Assembly (NCBI GenBank): GCA_914767885.1
Contig: CAJZBQ010000059.1
Location: forward strand, 19,626 to 83,625
DNA from: Blepharisma stoltei
Lineage: Eukaryota > Ciliophora > Heterotrichea > Heterotrichida > Blepharismidae
Reading direction: 5' to 3'
DNA: 64,000 nt
This document shows, one piece after another, positions 1 through 12,856 of this stretch (positions within the stretch are counted from its first letter, which is position 1; each line of letters opens with the position of its first letter). The position numbers were made by a program, and so were the translations under genes. The notes under the pieces are model-generated. The model searched no databases. It had not been told where the DNA came from and saw only the letters and a list, made by a program, of their open reading frames with translations.

Positions 1-2565
1 AATCAAAGAAAAATAGTTGGATCAGTTTCTGCTGGATCAGTAACAATCTTGAAAGCCTTGATTTTCCCTGGGAATACAACTGATGTGCCCAAGTCAGATA
101 AAAAGATTTTGCATATGACAGTTTCTGGAGGCTCTTACAACCCTGGAGCTCCTCCTCTTACAGTAGCTCCTTTTTTATATTATGGCGCTTATACAGCATG
201 AAGTTTAATTAATGAAGGTGCACTTGGAATTTTAGCACATTTTCAAATAAATTATTTTATTTTTGATTGTGGCGCGGTTACTTATGATAAAGAATTGACA
301 CCAGCTTGCTTTGCCAAAGATATAGATAAATTTGGACTTGCACACATACCAGCGCCTAGCTCTTTAACGACTATTGCAGAAATTGATTTTTTTAAAAGCT
401 TTAATTTAACCATCCCAGTTGTTGGCTCAGAATCTGATGATTATTCATTGAATTCTACATCACTTTATCCTCTGTTTACAAGGGTGATTGTTTCAAACCG
501 CTATCTTTTATCGCTGAGTTTGCTTTTATTTAGAGCTTTAGGATGAAGAAAAATTTGTGTTTTATATTCAGATGATATATCTGGGAAATCAGAATATTTA
601 GCACTTATAAGTACTACAGAGCAATATAACATAGAAATTCTAAATTCTGAAAACTCAAGGGCGATCCCTGCAGATCTAAATAGAACTAGTATAAAAAATT
701 ACTCTGGAACATTGAAGAAAATCGTTGATACAGATGCAAGACTCCTAGTTTTATTTTTTATGCCACCTCCATTATATTATATCATCGAAGAGCTCTATGA
801 TATGGGCTTAAGAAAAGGAGATCTCCTTATTTTTGTTACAAAGGAAGGAGTATTTCCAACGAGACTATACGATGATGTTGATAAATTAAAGATTCAGGAA
901 ATTGGAGTTCCAATGATATCTATTAGTGGACGAAATTGAGTAGGTAAGGTTGGGGAATTTGCTTATTCGCAGATATCATCTAGATATAATGGTCACTCAT
1001 TTCCCACCACTTGCTCTAGTTATGATGCGGCATATTTAATAGGGATAGCTTTGGACTACATGATAAACCAAGGATATGATTATACTGATCCTTACCAATT
1101 AAATTTAACAATCAGAGCTCAAAAGTTTACTGGGTGCACAGGAGTAGTTTTCATTGACAAAGGTAGCAATGACAGAGTTATGGATGCTTTTGATATAATG
1201 GCCTGCAAAATAGATACAAATTCTGGAAGTGTAATAACATACAAAATGGGAGAATTTCGTCCATTTGGCAGCACAATGTTGAGTATCAAAACTCCTCTAA
1301 TTTATGGAGACGGGACTACTGTAAAGCCAGATGATCTTAGAAACCAAATTAATAAATGCCCTTTTCATGACAATCTAATAAGGACATTTGCTAAAGGAAG
1401 AATTATCGTTTTTTCTATATGCTTTATGTTTGCTTTAGTGTCTTTCGCTGTCACAGCTTACATATGAAAAAACTGATGAAATATAACCATTGAAGAGCTT
1501 AAAGTAAAGCAAGAAATTTCACTGCAAGATATTATTGTCATGATAACTATAGGTATTGAATTTTTCCAATTTGCGGCTATGGGACCAGATATAACCCCAA
1601 TAAATAGCATCCTAGCAAAAATTAGTAGCTCTCTTTCTTTCAGTCTGGAAAATATCTTTGCTCTCCAGAAAGGGATATTTTGAATTCTAATAGATGGAGT
1701 CTTTGGGGCTATTTTATTTTGGCTAGTTTTATGCTTAGTTGTTCTACTCAGTTTAGATGAAAAATATCCCAAAGTGACTATTTTCAGATTTTTAGCTTGG
1801 CTTGCAGACTATTTAATGCCTATCTTAGGCAATTTGTGCTTTATACCCTTTGTTTCAATGTGCTTGAATGTATTTATATGCGACCATTCTATTGGAGATA
1901 ACTTTACTGACAGTTTTCTTGCTGCAGACTGTTATTATTTTTGCTGAAAAGACGAGCACTTAATATATGCAATTTTTTCTTTTATTGCCCTCTTATGCTA
2001 TGAGCCACTAGCTGTTCTGTGCAGGCCTTTGTGGCAAGAGTTACAGCACATGGTGCATATACATACAGCTCCTCCGTTTTTAATGGTAAAGACTGTGGTT
2101 CAAATCATATTAATAGTTATGAATAAAACAGTTAAAAGGGCTGATAGCACTATCCATGGAGCCCTTTTTGCTGTTCTAATGGTCGCGTACATTTTATTTA
2201 TATTTAGATATAAGCCCTATAATTATCCAAGACTATGCTGGTGGCAAACTTTGAGCTTAATTGGTGTGGTTTGGCTTTCTGTGATCTCAACAATCTCATC
2301 AAAGGTTGAAGGAAACGCGAATGTTTATTTTCCTGTAGTGTGCGTGGGATGAATAATAATTGCTCTTGTCGGAATTTATGTGCAAAGAAGAAAATATCCC
2401 AGTCTTCTGTATAGAAAAAACTTGGATACAACTCATTTATTCAAGTTCGCATTTACTTTTGGTAAGCACTCCAAGAATGCTCTTGCAAAAATTGTCCCAG
2501 ATCGTCGTCCATCATCTGTAAATTTAATGCCGAAGGACTTTTCAATTGGAAAGGAAGTTGATTAA
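1..2565 (+). CDS. Receptor-like protein copy A (ligand-binding ectodomain plus multi-pass membrane region), 5' partial
   Basis: The frame is open from the first base to TAA at 2563-2565 (854 residues) once TGA is read as Trp; the N-terminus lies left of the window. The first ~450 residues resemble a periplasmic-binding/ANF-receptor-type ectodomain, with repeated motifs such as YYGAYTAW, FTRVIVSNRY and CTGVVFIDK. A Cys-Pro-Phe juxtamembrane stretch and about seven hydrophobic segments follow, including FSICFMFALVSFAVTAY and ILFIFRYKPYNYPRL, then a basic C-tail (YVQRRKYPSLLYRK). This is the layout of class C receptors; that function is inferred. No insertion interrupts this copy, unlike copies C and D. 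It lies tail to tail with copy B. Confidence 0.72.
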
Positions 2566-3049
2566 TTTAAGACTTTAGAAATAATATATTAGAGTATTGC
2601 TTATTTAATCTATTTTTAATCTATTTTTAATTTATTTCTATTTATTTTTAATTCTTAGAATGCAATGGCTTCAAAAAATCAGCTATTTAATAATTATTAT
2701 ATGATGAAGAAGAAATTCTTCAAGCCAAGGTGTATGAATGAGGTTGGGTATGCATGCAAATTCTCTTTTCCTAAGGCTTTATTGTGCGGAGAGCATATTT
2801 AGGAGCATGCAAACTTGCCTAGTAGAGCTCATAATCTTGAATCAATTTTTATGCAGGACAAAAGATGCAATTCTTGAATTCATTACAAAAGAAAACACAA
2901 AATGTAGCGAGTTGAGAAGAAATATTATAGATCCTTTAGCCAGCGTCTTCCTAATCAAAGAAAGATTTAGGAGATTTCAAAAGAAAGTTGGATTGCTACC
3001 CAGATGAAATAAGTGATTTCTTTGCAAAATTTCGCAAGCTTCAAAATTA

Positions 3050-3665
3050 TTAAAGTCAGAACAAGATCCTATTTTAGGATTATTGAGTTTATCTCAACTA
3101 AATAGAGAAAACAAAAAAATCCGCCTGATTCCTTAGAAAAAGTATGAGTTTTATTACTATGACGAATGGACTTATATCATCATCATCCCTTCTTATTTAG
3201 CTCAAATGAATGCATACTTTACAGTTTTAGATTATTTCAACTTGACTCAATGACTTCTAATTAATGACCAAGACGACATATACAGTAAATAACAATTTTT
3301 AGAATTTCAGCAACTTTGATTATTTAGCTGTAGAGTCATCGGCAAATATTGAAAAATTAGTTAATCGAATTATCAAGCTTTTAGGTACTTCAATGTATTA
3401 CATTTTGCATATCTATTATTTCATGAGAAATTCAAGAAAAAACTGTTACTGGCTGGAGATGGCTTAAATTTAAATCAAAACAGCAGCTAGGGATGCAATA
3501 TTGATGGGGCTATTATTGTCACTATAAAGGCCAAGAATATTCAAGCTCGACAAAGGATTTTCTATTTAACTCAACTTAAATTTATTGCAATATTTATTTA
3601 ATAGCAGCACGGAGCCAGCGACAGTTGAAGAAATAAAATACTTAATGAAGAAAAATAACGAAAAA
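3050..3665 (+). pseudogene. Decayed fragment of the receptor N-terminal region
   Basis: Translation in shifting frames gives pieces matching the copy B ectodomain: LSLSQLNRENKKIRLIP, YYDEWTYIIIIPSYLAQ, NAYFTVLDYFNL, LLAGDGLNLNQNSS and DGAIIVTIKA. Several TAA/TAG stops and frameshifts separate the pieces, so it is not a working gene. It runs towards the 3' end of copy B and ends about 40 bp from it. The preceding 2566-3050 holds a short open frame (2738-3007) that may be a more diverged part of the same remnant. Confidence 0.6.
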
Positions 3666-3703
3666 AAGCAATACTCTAATATATTAAATTCTAAAGTCTT
3701 AAA

Positions 3704-6700
3704 TTAATCAACTTCCTTTGCATAAGAAAAGTCCTTTGGCATTAAATCTACAGATGTGCGACGATCTGGGACAATTTTTGCAAGAGCATTCTTGGAGTGC
3801 TTACCAAAAGTAAATGCGAACTTGAATAAATGAGTTGTATCCAAGTTTTTTCTATACAGAAGACTGGGATATTTTCTTCTTTGCACATAAATTCCGACAA
3901 GAGCAATTATTATTCATCCCACGCACACTACAGGAAAATAAACATACGCGTTTCCTTCAACATTTGACGAGATTGTAGAGATCACAGAAAGCCAGACCAC
4001 ACCAATTAAGCTCAAAGCTTGCCACAAGCACAGTCTTGGATAATTATAGGGCTTATACCTAAATATAAATCCAACGTACATAACCATTAGAACAGAAAAA
4101 AGGGCTCCATGGATAGTGCTATCTGCCCTTTTTACTGTTTTATTCATAACTATAAATATGACTTGAACCATAGTTTTTACCATTAAAAACGGAGGAGCTG
4201 TATGTATATGCACCATGTGCTGTAACTCTTGCCACAAAGGTCTGCACAGAACAGCTAGTGGCTCATAGCATAAGAGGGCAATAAAAGAAATATCGCATAT
4301 ACTAGGTGCTCGTCTTTTCAACAAAAATAATAGCAGTCGGCAGCAAGAAAACTGTCAGTAAAGTTATCTCCAATAGAATGGTCGCATATAAATACATTCA
4401 AACACATTGAAACAAAGGGTATAAAGCACAAATTGCCTAAGATAGGCATTAAATAGTCTGCAAGCCAAGCTAAAAATCTGAAAATAGTCACTTTGGGATA
4501 TTTTTCATCTAAACTGAGTAGAACAACTAAACTTAAAACTAGCCAAAATAAAATAGCTCCAAAGACGCCATTTATTAGAATTCAAAATATCCCTTTCTGT
4601 AGAGCAAAAATATTTTCCAAACTAAGAGAAAGAGAGCTGCTAATTTTTGCAAGGAAACTATTTATTGGAGCTATATCTGGCCCCATAGCCGCAAATTGGA
4701 AAAATTCAATACCTATGGTTATCATAACAATAATATCTTGCAGCGACATTTCTTGCTTTTCTTTCAGCTCTTCAATAGTTATATTTCATCATTTTTTTCA
4801 TATATATGCTGTGGCAGCGAAAGACACTAAAGCAAACATAAAACATATAGAAAAAACGATAATTCTTCCTTTAGCAAATCCCCTTATTAGATTTTCATGA
4901 AAAGGGCATTTATTATTTTGGTTTCTAAGGTCATCTGGCTTTACAGTAGTCCCGCCTCCATAAATGAAAGGAGTTTTGATGCTCAACATCGTGCCTCCAA
5001 ATGGGCGAAATTCACCCATTTTGTATGCTACTATATTTCCAGAATTTGTATCTATTTTGGTGGCCATTATATCAAAAGTGTCCATAGCTCTGTCATTGCT
5101 GCCTTTGTCGATAGAAACTACTCCTGTGCACCCAGTAAACTTTTGAGATCTGATTGCCGAATTTATTTTGTAAGGATCAGTATAATCATATCCTTGGTTT
5201 ATCATGTAGTCCAAAGCTATCCCTATTAAATATGCTGCATCATAGCCAAAGCAAGTGTGGGCAAATATAATGCTATTATATCTAGATGCTATCTGTGAGT
5301 AAGCAAATTCCCCAACCTCGCCGACTCAACTTTTCCCAGAAATAGCCATCATTGGAACTCCAGTTTCCTTAATCTTTAATAAATCAATAGTATCGTCTGG
5401 TATTATTGGAAACATTTCTTGCTTTATAACAAAAATAACGACATCTCCTGTTCTTAAGCCCATATCATAAAGCTCTTCGATGACACAAGATAATAGAGGT
5501 GGCACAAGAAAGAAAACTAGAAGCCTTGCATCTGTATCAACGATTTCCTGCAATGTTCCAGAGTAATTTTTTATAGTAGTTCTATTTAAATCTTCAGGGA
5601 TTACCCTAGAGTTTTCAGAATTTAGAATTTCTATGCTATATTGCTCTGCAGTGCTTATAATTGCTGAATATCCTGATCTCCCATTTAGATCATCTGAATA
5701 TAAAACACAGATTTTCCTTCACCCTAAAGCTCTAAATAAAAGCGAAGCCAGCGAATAAAGATAGCGGTTTGAAATAATTACTCTTGTGAACATAGGATAA
5801 AGCGATGTAGAATTCAATGAATAATCATCAGGTATTGACCCAACAACTGGGAAAGTTAAATTTAAGCTTTTAAAAATATTTATTTCTGCAATAGTCACTA
5901 AAGAGCTAGGCGCCGATATATGTGCAAGTCCAAATTTATCTATATCTTTGGTAAAGCAAGCTGGTGTCAATTCTTTATCATAAGTAACCACGCCGCAGTC
6001 AAAAATAAAATAATTTATCCGAAAATGTGTTAAAATTCCAAGCACACCTTCATTAATTAAACTTCATGCTGTATAAGCGCCATAATAGAAAAGAGGAGCG
6101 AATGTAACAGGAGGAGCTCCAGGATTGTAAGAGCCTCCAGAAACTGTCATATGCAAAACCTTTTTATCTGGCTTGGGCACATCAGTAGTATTTCCAGGAA
6201 AAATCAAGGTTTTCGAAATTTTTACTGATCCAGCAGAAACTGTTCCAACTATTTGCCTTTGATTGTCTTGAATATTTACAATCGAGAATTTATTTTTCTG
6301 GCTATATATCTTCAGCAAATGCTTTAGCTCTTCTGTTGTTTCTGCTGTTTGATTCAATACATACAGAATTAAATTTTCAAAAGAACTAATTAAAAATTCT
6401 TCTTGAGAGCTAGCATATTCTTGTCCTGCAACAGTCACAATGATTGCTCCATTAGTTTTGCAGTCATAGCAGCTATTTTGGGTTAGCATTATCCCATCTC
6501 CTTTTGAAAGGAGTTTTTTGGATTTCAACGTCTCCTGAATTTTTGATGAGAGAACAGAATTTGTAAAAATGTAATACAATGTTGCTCCTAAAGGCTTGAT
6601 AATTCTGTTTACTACTTTTTCAAGGCTTGCCAATGATTCTATAGTTATATAATCAAAAGTTTCTGAATACTCTAGAAATTTCGGCTTGATGTATGCATGA

Positions 6701-7164
6701 TCTCCATCAGTGATTACAAGTCCATGAGTTCAATTAAAATGAGCTAAAGTTGCAAAATACGCATCGGTTTGGGCTAAGTTTGATGGAAGGATGTCATATG
6801 TCCATTCGTCGTAAAGAGATTCTTGATTTTTCTGAGGAACCAAATGAACTTTATTATTTTCTTTGCATAATTGAGAAAGGCTCAGTTGCGTTTCAAAACT
6901 GTTTGATAAATCAAGAACGATTATGGCATTAGGATGTGAGTTAACACACTCTGAAATTAAAGAATAATCGCACTGATACCACTCGACGACTGATTCAAAC
7001 TGATATTTTGCTTCTTCAATCCAAACTTGATTGAGCTCATTCCTATCATTTTTAGCAATAATAATTTCAACTGAAGAACATAAATTGAACATTGTTAAAA
7101 AAAATAGTTTCTTCATAAATCCGATATCAGAAAAATTTTTCGATATTTTAGCCTTTTTGTTCAT
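3704..7164 (-). CDS. Receptor-like protein copy B, full length with one apparent frameshift
   Basis: This is the only full-length copy in the family: about 1153 residues from ATG at 7164 to TAA at 3704. A hydrophobic signal peptide begins at an internal Met (residue ~17, MKKLFFLTMFNLCSS). The ectodomain runs to about residue 760, followed by a multi-pass membrane region and the conserved basic tail. Many in-frame TGA codons align with Trp. Compared with copy A, one base is missing from a T-run near 4290, between membrane segments, so the total of 3461 nt is one short of a multiple of three. This could be a true lesion, but homopolymer error is at least as likely. Ligand-receptor function is inferred from architecture only. 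Confidence 0.7.
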
Positions 7165-9328
7165 TTTTTAACTAAGTAAATTGTTTAATTATTTTCCCAA
7201 TGTGAGAATTTGGTCTAATGAGTCTATCAATTGAGAACTATTAGCGCCCTAATGATAGTAAATAAGATTTATTATGATGCGATAGTGCCATGGCATAGAC
7301 TTTCCAAAAGCTTATATCTCGCAGAATATGGTGCATTAAGATGAGGTTATTTACTCATATTCCAAAAAAATAAGCAAAGTGTATATTATAAAATTAAATT
7401 CTTTGAATAGCATAAATATCATGCAAATTTATAAAAATAAAAGCATAAACAATTAAAATAAAGATATTTAAATTTTTTTTTCTCAAGTTTTTTGGAATCC
7501 GACATATTTTGAAACCTCAATACTGAAAAATATGTCAGAATTTCTTAATATGATTTCTCTTAAAATATAAAATGAAATTTAAGAATCAAAAATATATGCA
7601 ATCCATAATGATATTTAAAACACTATATATATCTATATTATTCATAGCTGCATATGCTTTCTTCTATATAAAAAAGTTATTAATGAATTAAAACTCTAAT
7701 ACAAAAATAAATAAAAAATCAGCAAAAAGGAAGCAAGGCATTTCTAGTATAGGGTTTGTAAAGAGGGATCAAATTATTTAATATTAAGGCTTCTTCTTTA
7801 ATATTTCAGCTGAGGTAAGCCATAAAATTCAATCTGGAAGGCGCTAAGAATGGCTTAAAGATAATGGAAAAAATAAATATCTGATCCATTATTTATTTAA
7901 CATTAAGGAGATTTTGACTTCAAAATTTTATTTTCGAAAAATAGCTATCTAGAGGGGAAATTACACTTTGGATAAACAGTTAAACACCCTATAAGCCAAA
8001 CTTAATTAAAATTATGCAAAATATAGCATTTAAACCAAAATTATGCTTATTATGTTTATAAATCATAAGTGTGCATTATGTAGAATTCTTCCAGAAATTT
8101 GATATCAAGTATCCTCGTGGATGCAATAGAGTCGCTCATCAGGCAGGCATTTAGGAATTTATAGATAGCGTATTTGTTATAGATAAATCTCAAGTCACCT
8201 TAATTTATATATTAGAATCTCGATCATTTTTATTAGAAATGCAATTGAAATAATAGCGCATATTGCGTATATTAGTGGATTGCAGAGTTTATTTAAGAAA
8301 TAGAAAAAGATTAATTAAGTCTATTACATATTTCCTATTTTATATTCTGAGCATCCAAAATTGATGCAAAATTATTTTAAATAAATTATATTTCATTAAG
8401 AGCTGATTAAAGTGAATGCGGGTGTATATATGAAAATTCTAAAATTTTATTTGCTAAATTTTTATAAGGTTGCAAAAGTGACATAAGGCAATAGAAAATA
8501 TTCTAAAATTTAATACTATACTGAAGAGCTAGCAAAATTAATACTTGTGAATGGCAGATTGCCTTATTTAAGATTTTATCCTCTTCTGAAGATGCTTGAT
8601 AGAAAATTTCTTGAAGAGTTTTTAAATATGACCTAAAGATGACAATAAATGCTTTTGGCTTAAAGGCTATATGTTTTGCATTTATTCAGTTGCGGGTTAT
8701 GGATTATATACCCTCAGAATAATTTTACTGAAACTAATTATTTGGGTAAAGCATTGCCTTTCATCTAGACTGGCATTCAGGAGCATTGATGAAATTTAGA
8801 TAAATCTCTCATTATTTTTAGACATCTTGATAACCTTCAGAGGAAATACCATAACAATAATTAGTGCATATTAGAGCACTGTAGAGTTTATTTTTATTAT
8901 GGAAAAGGATGAATTAAAGTCTAATAATTATTTTCATATATACATTCCAAGCATTTAAGTCTCTTATTTAATTATACTATATTTTAGTAAAGGTTGAGCT
9001 GAAAAAAAAATCAATGCGGATAGATATAAAACTTTTATCTAAAGAGCTGTAAATAATATAGTAACATAGAGTGAACAGCATGGAACTTCTGATCCTAACT
9101 CACTATATAATTTTTCTGAATTTATTCAAAAAGAATGCACAAGGGAGTTTTCCTAAAAATTATAATATCGCAGCGAAGTTATTAATTATATTTTAAAATC
9201 AAGTTATTTTTCTATAACAGCCAATACAAAATATATTTATAAAATTTAAATGTATAATTTTTATTAAACATAATGCATCAAAATCTAAGATGCTTTTTAT
9301 ACAGAATAAAATTAATCTGAAATGCAAT
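7165..9328. other. Gene-poor AT-rich spacer with two related decayed blocks
   Basis: No open frame of useful length was seen. Two blocks, about 8140-8400 and 8760-9010, resemble each other: both contain an ATAAATCTC stretch and both continue into a variant of TGCAGAGTTTATTT followed by an A-rich run and AAAGTCT. They look like an old, heavily diverged duplication. No recognisable domain was found, and stops occur in all frames. Confidence 0.4.
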
Positions 9329-11301
9329 TTAATTGCTAAAATCAGCTTTAAGCTGAGTGCCATCAGGCATTGTAAGTAAAGATTGATTATTTTTGATTCA
9401 TGGATGATTCAAGGCGATGTCAATAGTTATCCTTTTATTGAAGTCAAATTCAAGCATTTTTTCTATCTCTCTCATTTTATTTTTTTAATTTTAAAAATAA
9501 AATATTGCTTTAAAAAAAACTTTAAATTAGATCTTTAAGATGAGCTATTTACTAAGCAAATCTTTCAGTTCTCCTGCAGCTAAAATTCAATTATTTTCTT
9601 CAAAATCAAGGCCTCTTTTATAGCTGTTTAGGAGATCATTCTTGCTTTGCCCTCGAAACGGAGGCTTTCCTTGGATCATTAAATATAAAATAACTCCAAC
9701 ACTTCAAATATCACTAGCAGGATTATCATAAACCCGACTGAGTATTTCAGGAGCCATATAGCAAGTCTATATGTAATTTACCACCCCATTTATTTTAATT
9801 TGGTCTTCTGGTTCTCAAGGATAATTTAAACCAATTATTTTGCAATTAGTTTTCACATCTCTTGAGTCTATATAAATGTTTTCAAGGTTTAACCCTAAAT
9901 GAAAAATTCTGTTCTTATGAAAATAATGTAAACCGCATAAAATATCTTTTATTATATTGCAAGCCATAGAGCTCCCAATATTTCCATTATGAATCTTATG
10001 AAGTAAATTATTTCCAGGAAAGAACTCATAAATTAAAGATCAATTTTCTTCTGATTCATAGACTTCGTGAAGCTTGATAACGTTTGGGTGATCCTAAATT
10101 ATTCTTATCTTTCCGAGAGTCATTAAGATACTAAAGAAATCCTGATTTTTAAAAAATTAAGATTTAGTAAGTAATTAAATCTCACCTTCATGAGTGAACA
10201 ATAAATTTTGCTCGCTCATAGATGAGCTATAAATTTTTTTTTTCAAATTTTAAGAAATTCATACTTCACAAAAATTGGAAGGAAAAAATTAATTAAATTT
10301 GCAAAATTTATGATAGAACATAAATTTAATTCATTAAATATTTTGCCTCTAAATTTTTTAAAATTGAAGCCTCCAAAACATCTTCTAATAAATCATCAAC
10401 AAAAAAAACTTTGCTTACTCTAGGATAGAGTTACAAGACATTGGAATTTTTGAATTTCCATTATATATTTTTCTTGAGCTTCTATAGGTTCTGAGGAATT
10501 ATTAAAATAGTGTGATCTTACGAGGACTCTGGTGTTGATCCAGACCCAGAGAAGAGGAACCACGTGATGATAGTTCTCGGGTGGGCTTTTTGTCCAGGGT
10601 CTAGCCCTCAAACTATTTTGCCTAGCTTGCAGACGTGTCTGCTGGCACAATATCCTTCAGCTCTCAATGGAGCTTTTCTAAGACTGTGATACGGCTCACC
10701 ATGGAGGAGGCAAAGACAGCTCACCCATATTAGGAGCCCTGTCGAGGTCGAGGTCTTTTTTTAGTTTAATGTAACCCAGAACCAACGTGAATCTATCCTT
10801 GGGATGGTGGGAGGTGAAATAATCTCTGAAAACCAGCTATAATTTAATTCTAATCTAATCTATAGGTATTGAAGCTTTTTCAACTTCTCTAATAACCCTT
10901 TTAAGCCCAGTTTTTCGATCTTTTGCCAAAAAAGTTTTTCCATTTTTCTCAGAATGTAGCTTTCTGACGACTGAGAAATTATCTTTAATAAGGATTTTCA
11001 AAAATGCATGTGAGAAGCCTTCATTAAATAAGTCACCTGAAGAGTTAGTATCAGGAGTTTTTGTTGAGGATAATTTCATGTTTTTTGATAAGAATGGGCT
11101 CTTTGGCGGTGAAGGGCTTGATGATCAAGCTTTATAATGTCGCTTTGGTGTTCTTGGCGACAGTTTCGATTTTCGCCCTATATTAGATGTTTCTGGAGCA
11201 ATTATTTTGAACTCGATTTCTGACTTTAAAGATTTAGTAGAAATGGCAACCTGATCCTCTTCACAGGTGGGATCTGACCGTTTGGAGCAGCAGCAACCCA
11301 T
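9329..11301 (-). CDS. CDPK-like pseudokinase, interrupted by three insertions and one 15-nt intron
   Basis: ATG at 11301 opens MGCCCSK, a typical myristoylation/palmitoylation N-terminus. The N-lobe (VVRKLHSEKNGKTFLAKD, then REVEKASIPIE) leads into DHPNVIKLHEVYE, CGLHYFHKNRI, YMAPEIL, SDIWSVGVILY and a C-terminal RITIDIALNHPWIK, the calcium-dependent protein kinase layout. The catalytic loop reads HLGLNLENI instead of HRDLKPENI, and the DFG site reads IGL, so catalysis is unlikely. Deleting 10490-10858 plus a 9-bp duplication, 10094-10434, and 9480-9551 leaves 1182 nt. Removing the GT...AG segment 9767-9781 then eliminates the only in-frame TAG and leaves 1167 nt (388 residues). Each join is inferred from frame and family alignment. 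No EF-hands follow, so it is not a full CDPK. Confidence 0.68.
9480..9551. other. Candidate TA-bounded short IES in the pseudokinase
   Basis: The minus-strand frame ends at DLLSK followed by TAA, and resumes as MREIEKMLEFDFNKRI. TA dinucleotides in the same codon phase lie at 9478-9479 and 9550-9551. Removing 72 bp joins them and restores the C-lobe. The six residues between LLSK and MLEFD are extra relative to usual kinases, so the exact boundaries could differ slightly. Confidence 0.45.
9767..9781 (-). other. 15-nt spliceosomal intron
   Basis: On the minus strand the segment reads GTAAATTACATATAG, exactly 15 nt with GT...AG ends. It supplies the only in-frame stop (TAG) of the kinase body. 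Its removal joins NGV to TCYMAPE, matching the GTxxYMAPE activation segment of kinases. Introns of 15-16 nt are established for Blepharisma and Stentor. This is the clearest intron seen in the window. Confidence 0.78.
10094..10434. mobile_element. Degenerate CTCCC-family MITE in the pseudokinase
   Basis: The kinase frame breaks between QKFQCL (ending at 10435) and DHPNVIKL (starting at 10093). The 341-bp insert holds a worn hairpin at about 10182-10228 (CATGAGTGAACA...TGCTCGCTCATAGATGAG) and internal pieces such as AAATTAATTAAATTTGCAAAATTTATG, shortened here as a diagnostic AT-rich block. These match the interior of the intact MITEs at 29252-29642 and 30492-30880. The outer ends are too eroded to show a TNA duplication. 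Confidence 0.6.
10490..10858 (+). mobile_element. SINE-like element with (TCTAA)n tail and 9-bp target duplication
   Basis: The 369-bp, GC-richer block is flanked by TCTATAGGT at 10481-10489 and 10859-10867 and ends in TCTAATCTAA. It splits the N-lobe of the pseudokinase. Deleting it with one duplication restores the minus-strand frame (EKASIPIEAQEKY). The asymmetric tail and longer duplication point to target-primed reverse transcription. No convincing Pol III A or B box was found, so the label SINE-like is structural. Confidence 0.72.
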
Positions 11302-12312
11302 TTTCTTTGTTCTAAAAACGATAATTAAAAACGGAATAAAAAAATGTTTTGGAAGTAAATTATTCAAAAGTTGGGGTTTTTAAAGTGATATATTCTAATC
11401 TATAATCTTATGTGATAGCCTAATATGCATAATTTTATTATAAATCAATTTTTTTAAAATATCAAACTTTATGGCATTTTTAACAATAAATTTCCAAAAT
11501 TATATAAATGAATAATAGTCTATTAATATAAATTTTATTACGTTTATTAAAGATTTAGATAGAATAATGCTATGCTCTAAGGATTTGCTTATATTTTAAT
11601 TAGATTATAATTTTAACTTCCCTTTTTATTAATTACTTGAGATGTGAATTTAAATTTGTCTAGCTCCAATTAAAATAATAAAAAATTAGCTTAATTTGTT
11701 CTTATATGATAATATGGAGTATTGAAGGTTTAGGACACCAAAGATTATTATTTGCTTATCACACTTAAAGCAGCTGCCATATTCTGTTGACAAATTAGCA
11801 ATAATTTTAATGCATATTCTTTCTAATCCGTTAATATCATCTGATTGGAAAATATTCCTTGTGTGGCATTTTATGGATTTCTTCGAGCTCTTTTCTTGTT
11901 ATATTTTGGAAAAACTGCATAGATTCGATCATATGTCTCATGAGGAAACACAAATTTTGACCAAAAATCCGCTATGAAATGTCAAACGAGGAAAATTCTC
12001 TAATCGAATGGCATTTACTCTTTCTAATAGCTTCATAAGACATGACTTTACTAAATTTCTATTATCATTCCTTCACAATATGCTTCTTTGTTTGGGATAA
12101 GTCTGGTAATAAAATCAAGAATTTATCATATAATAGTTAATATTAATAAATATAATATTTTAACATAATATAGTCCTAAAATTCATGTAAAATTTTAAAA
12201 AATTGGAGATAAGTGCTCCATATAAACAATAAAGGAACTGGTTTGCAAAAATAGTCCGATTTTTAAACAAATTTCTATTATTTCTATTTTAATAAGCCCC
12301 CTATAAATCAAA
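11302..12312. other. Intergenic, with a decayed minus-strand coding remnant
   Basis: Mostly very AT-rich. Between about 11690 and 12080 the minus strand has short open pieces such as RHMIESMQFFQNITRKELEE and IHKMPHKEYFPI, separated by stops. They look like remains of a gene, but I do not recognise the family. Nothing else stands out. Confidence 0.3.
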
Positions 12313-12822
12313 ATGAAATATCGTAAAGGAAGCGATAAAAAGGAAGAAAAAGAAGAAAATGACAAGCAAAACCAATCTGCTGAAACCAAGCGAGAAGCCT
12401 ATTTTTCTCATCTTTCCAAAGAATTCACAAAATCCCTCAGAGAAGAAAACTACGAAGATGCAGAAGCTCTTCTAAAAGACCTTGCCAAGCCTGAACTAAT
12501 GGAACTTATTAAACGGGAAAGGCTCAACCTATTTAAGCTTGCCCTTATCACTTGCAAACTTCCTACAGTCCTTAACTGACTTATCAATAACTTACCGACA
12601 AAGCAAATGAAAAGAATTATTTCCTCAGAAAAATTCGCAAAACTTAAAGATTTTTTGCTAGAATTTATAGTCCACTCTAAAAGAAACCGAGTTTCAGAGA
12701 AAAAGCGGAACCTTTCAATACAAAAAGCTAAATTGCTGTTTAGCATTGGGGATAAACAAGTTAATAAGATCATACTTAACCACGTGCCATGGGTTAAAGA
12801 ATACAAACTAAAAGAAAAATAA
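12313..12822 (+). CDS. Small basic/acidic hypothetical protein
   Basis: A 169-residue frame starts at ATG 12313 and ends with TAA at 12822; one internal TGA (after PTVLN) is read as Trp. The N-terminus is highly charged (KGSDKKEEKEENDKQ) and probably disordered. A helical region rich in Leu, Lys and Glu follows (EDAEALLKDLAKPELMEL, FAKLKDFLLEFIV). No signal peptide, membrane span or catalytic motif is visible. Its 3' end lies 34 bp from the convergent p24 gene. I do not recognise the family. Confidence 0.6.
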
Positions 12823-12856
12823 TTTATAGACTAATAAATATGTTATTCATTATTAC

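Noticed and set aside
10490-10858. tRNA-derived head (A/B boxes) on the SINE-like elements
   Set aside because: Only weak B-box resemblances (for example GGTTCGAGAG on the minus strand near 15090), none at a consistent position.
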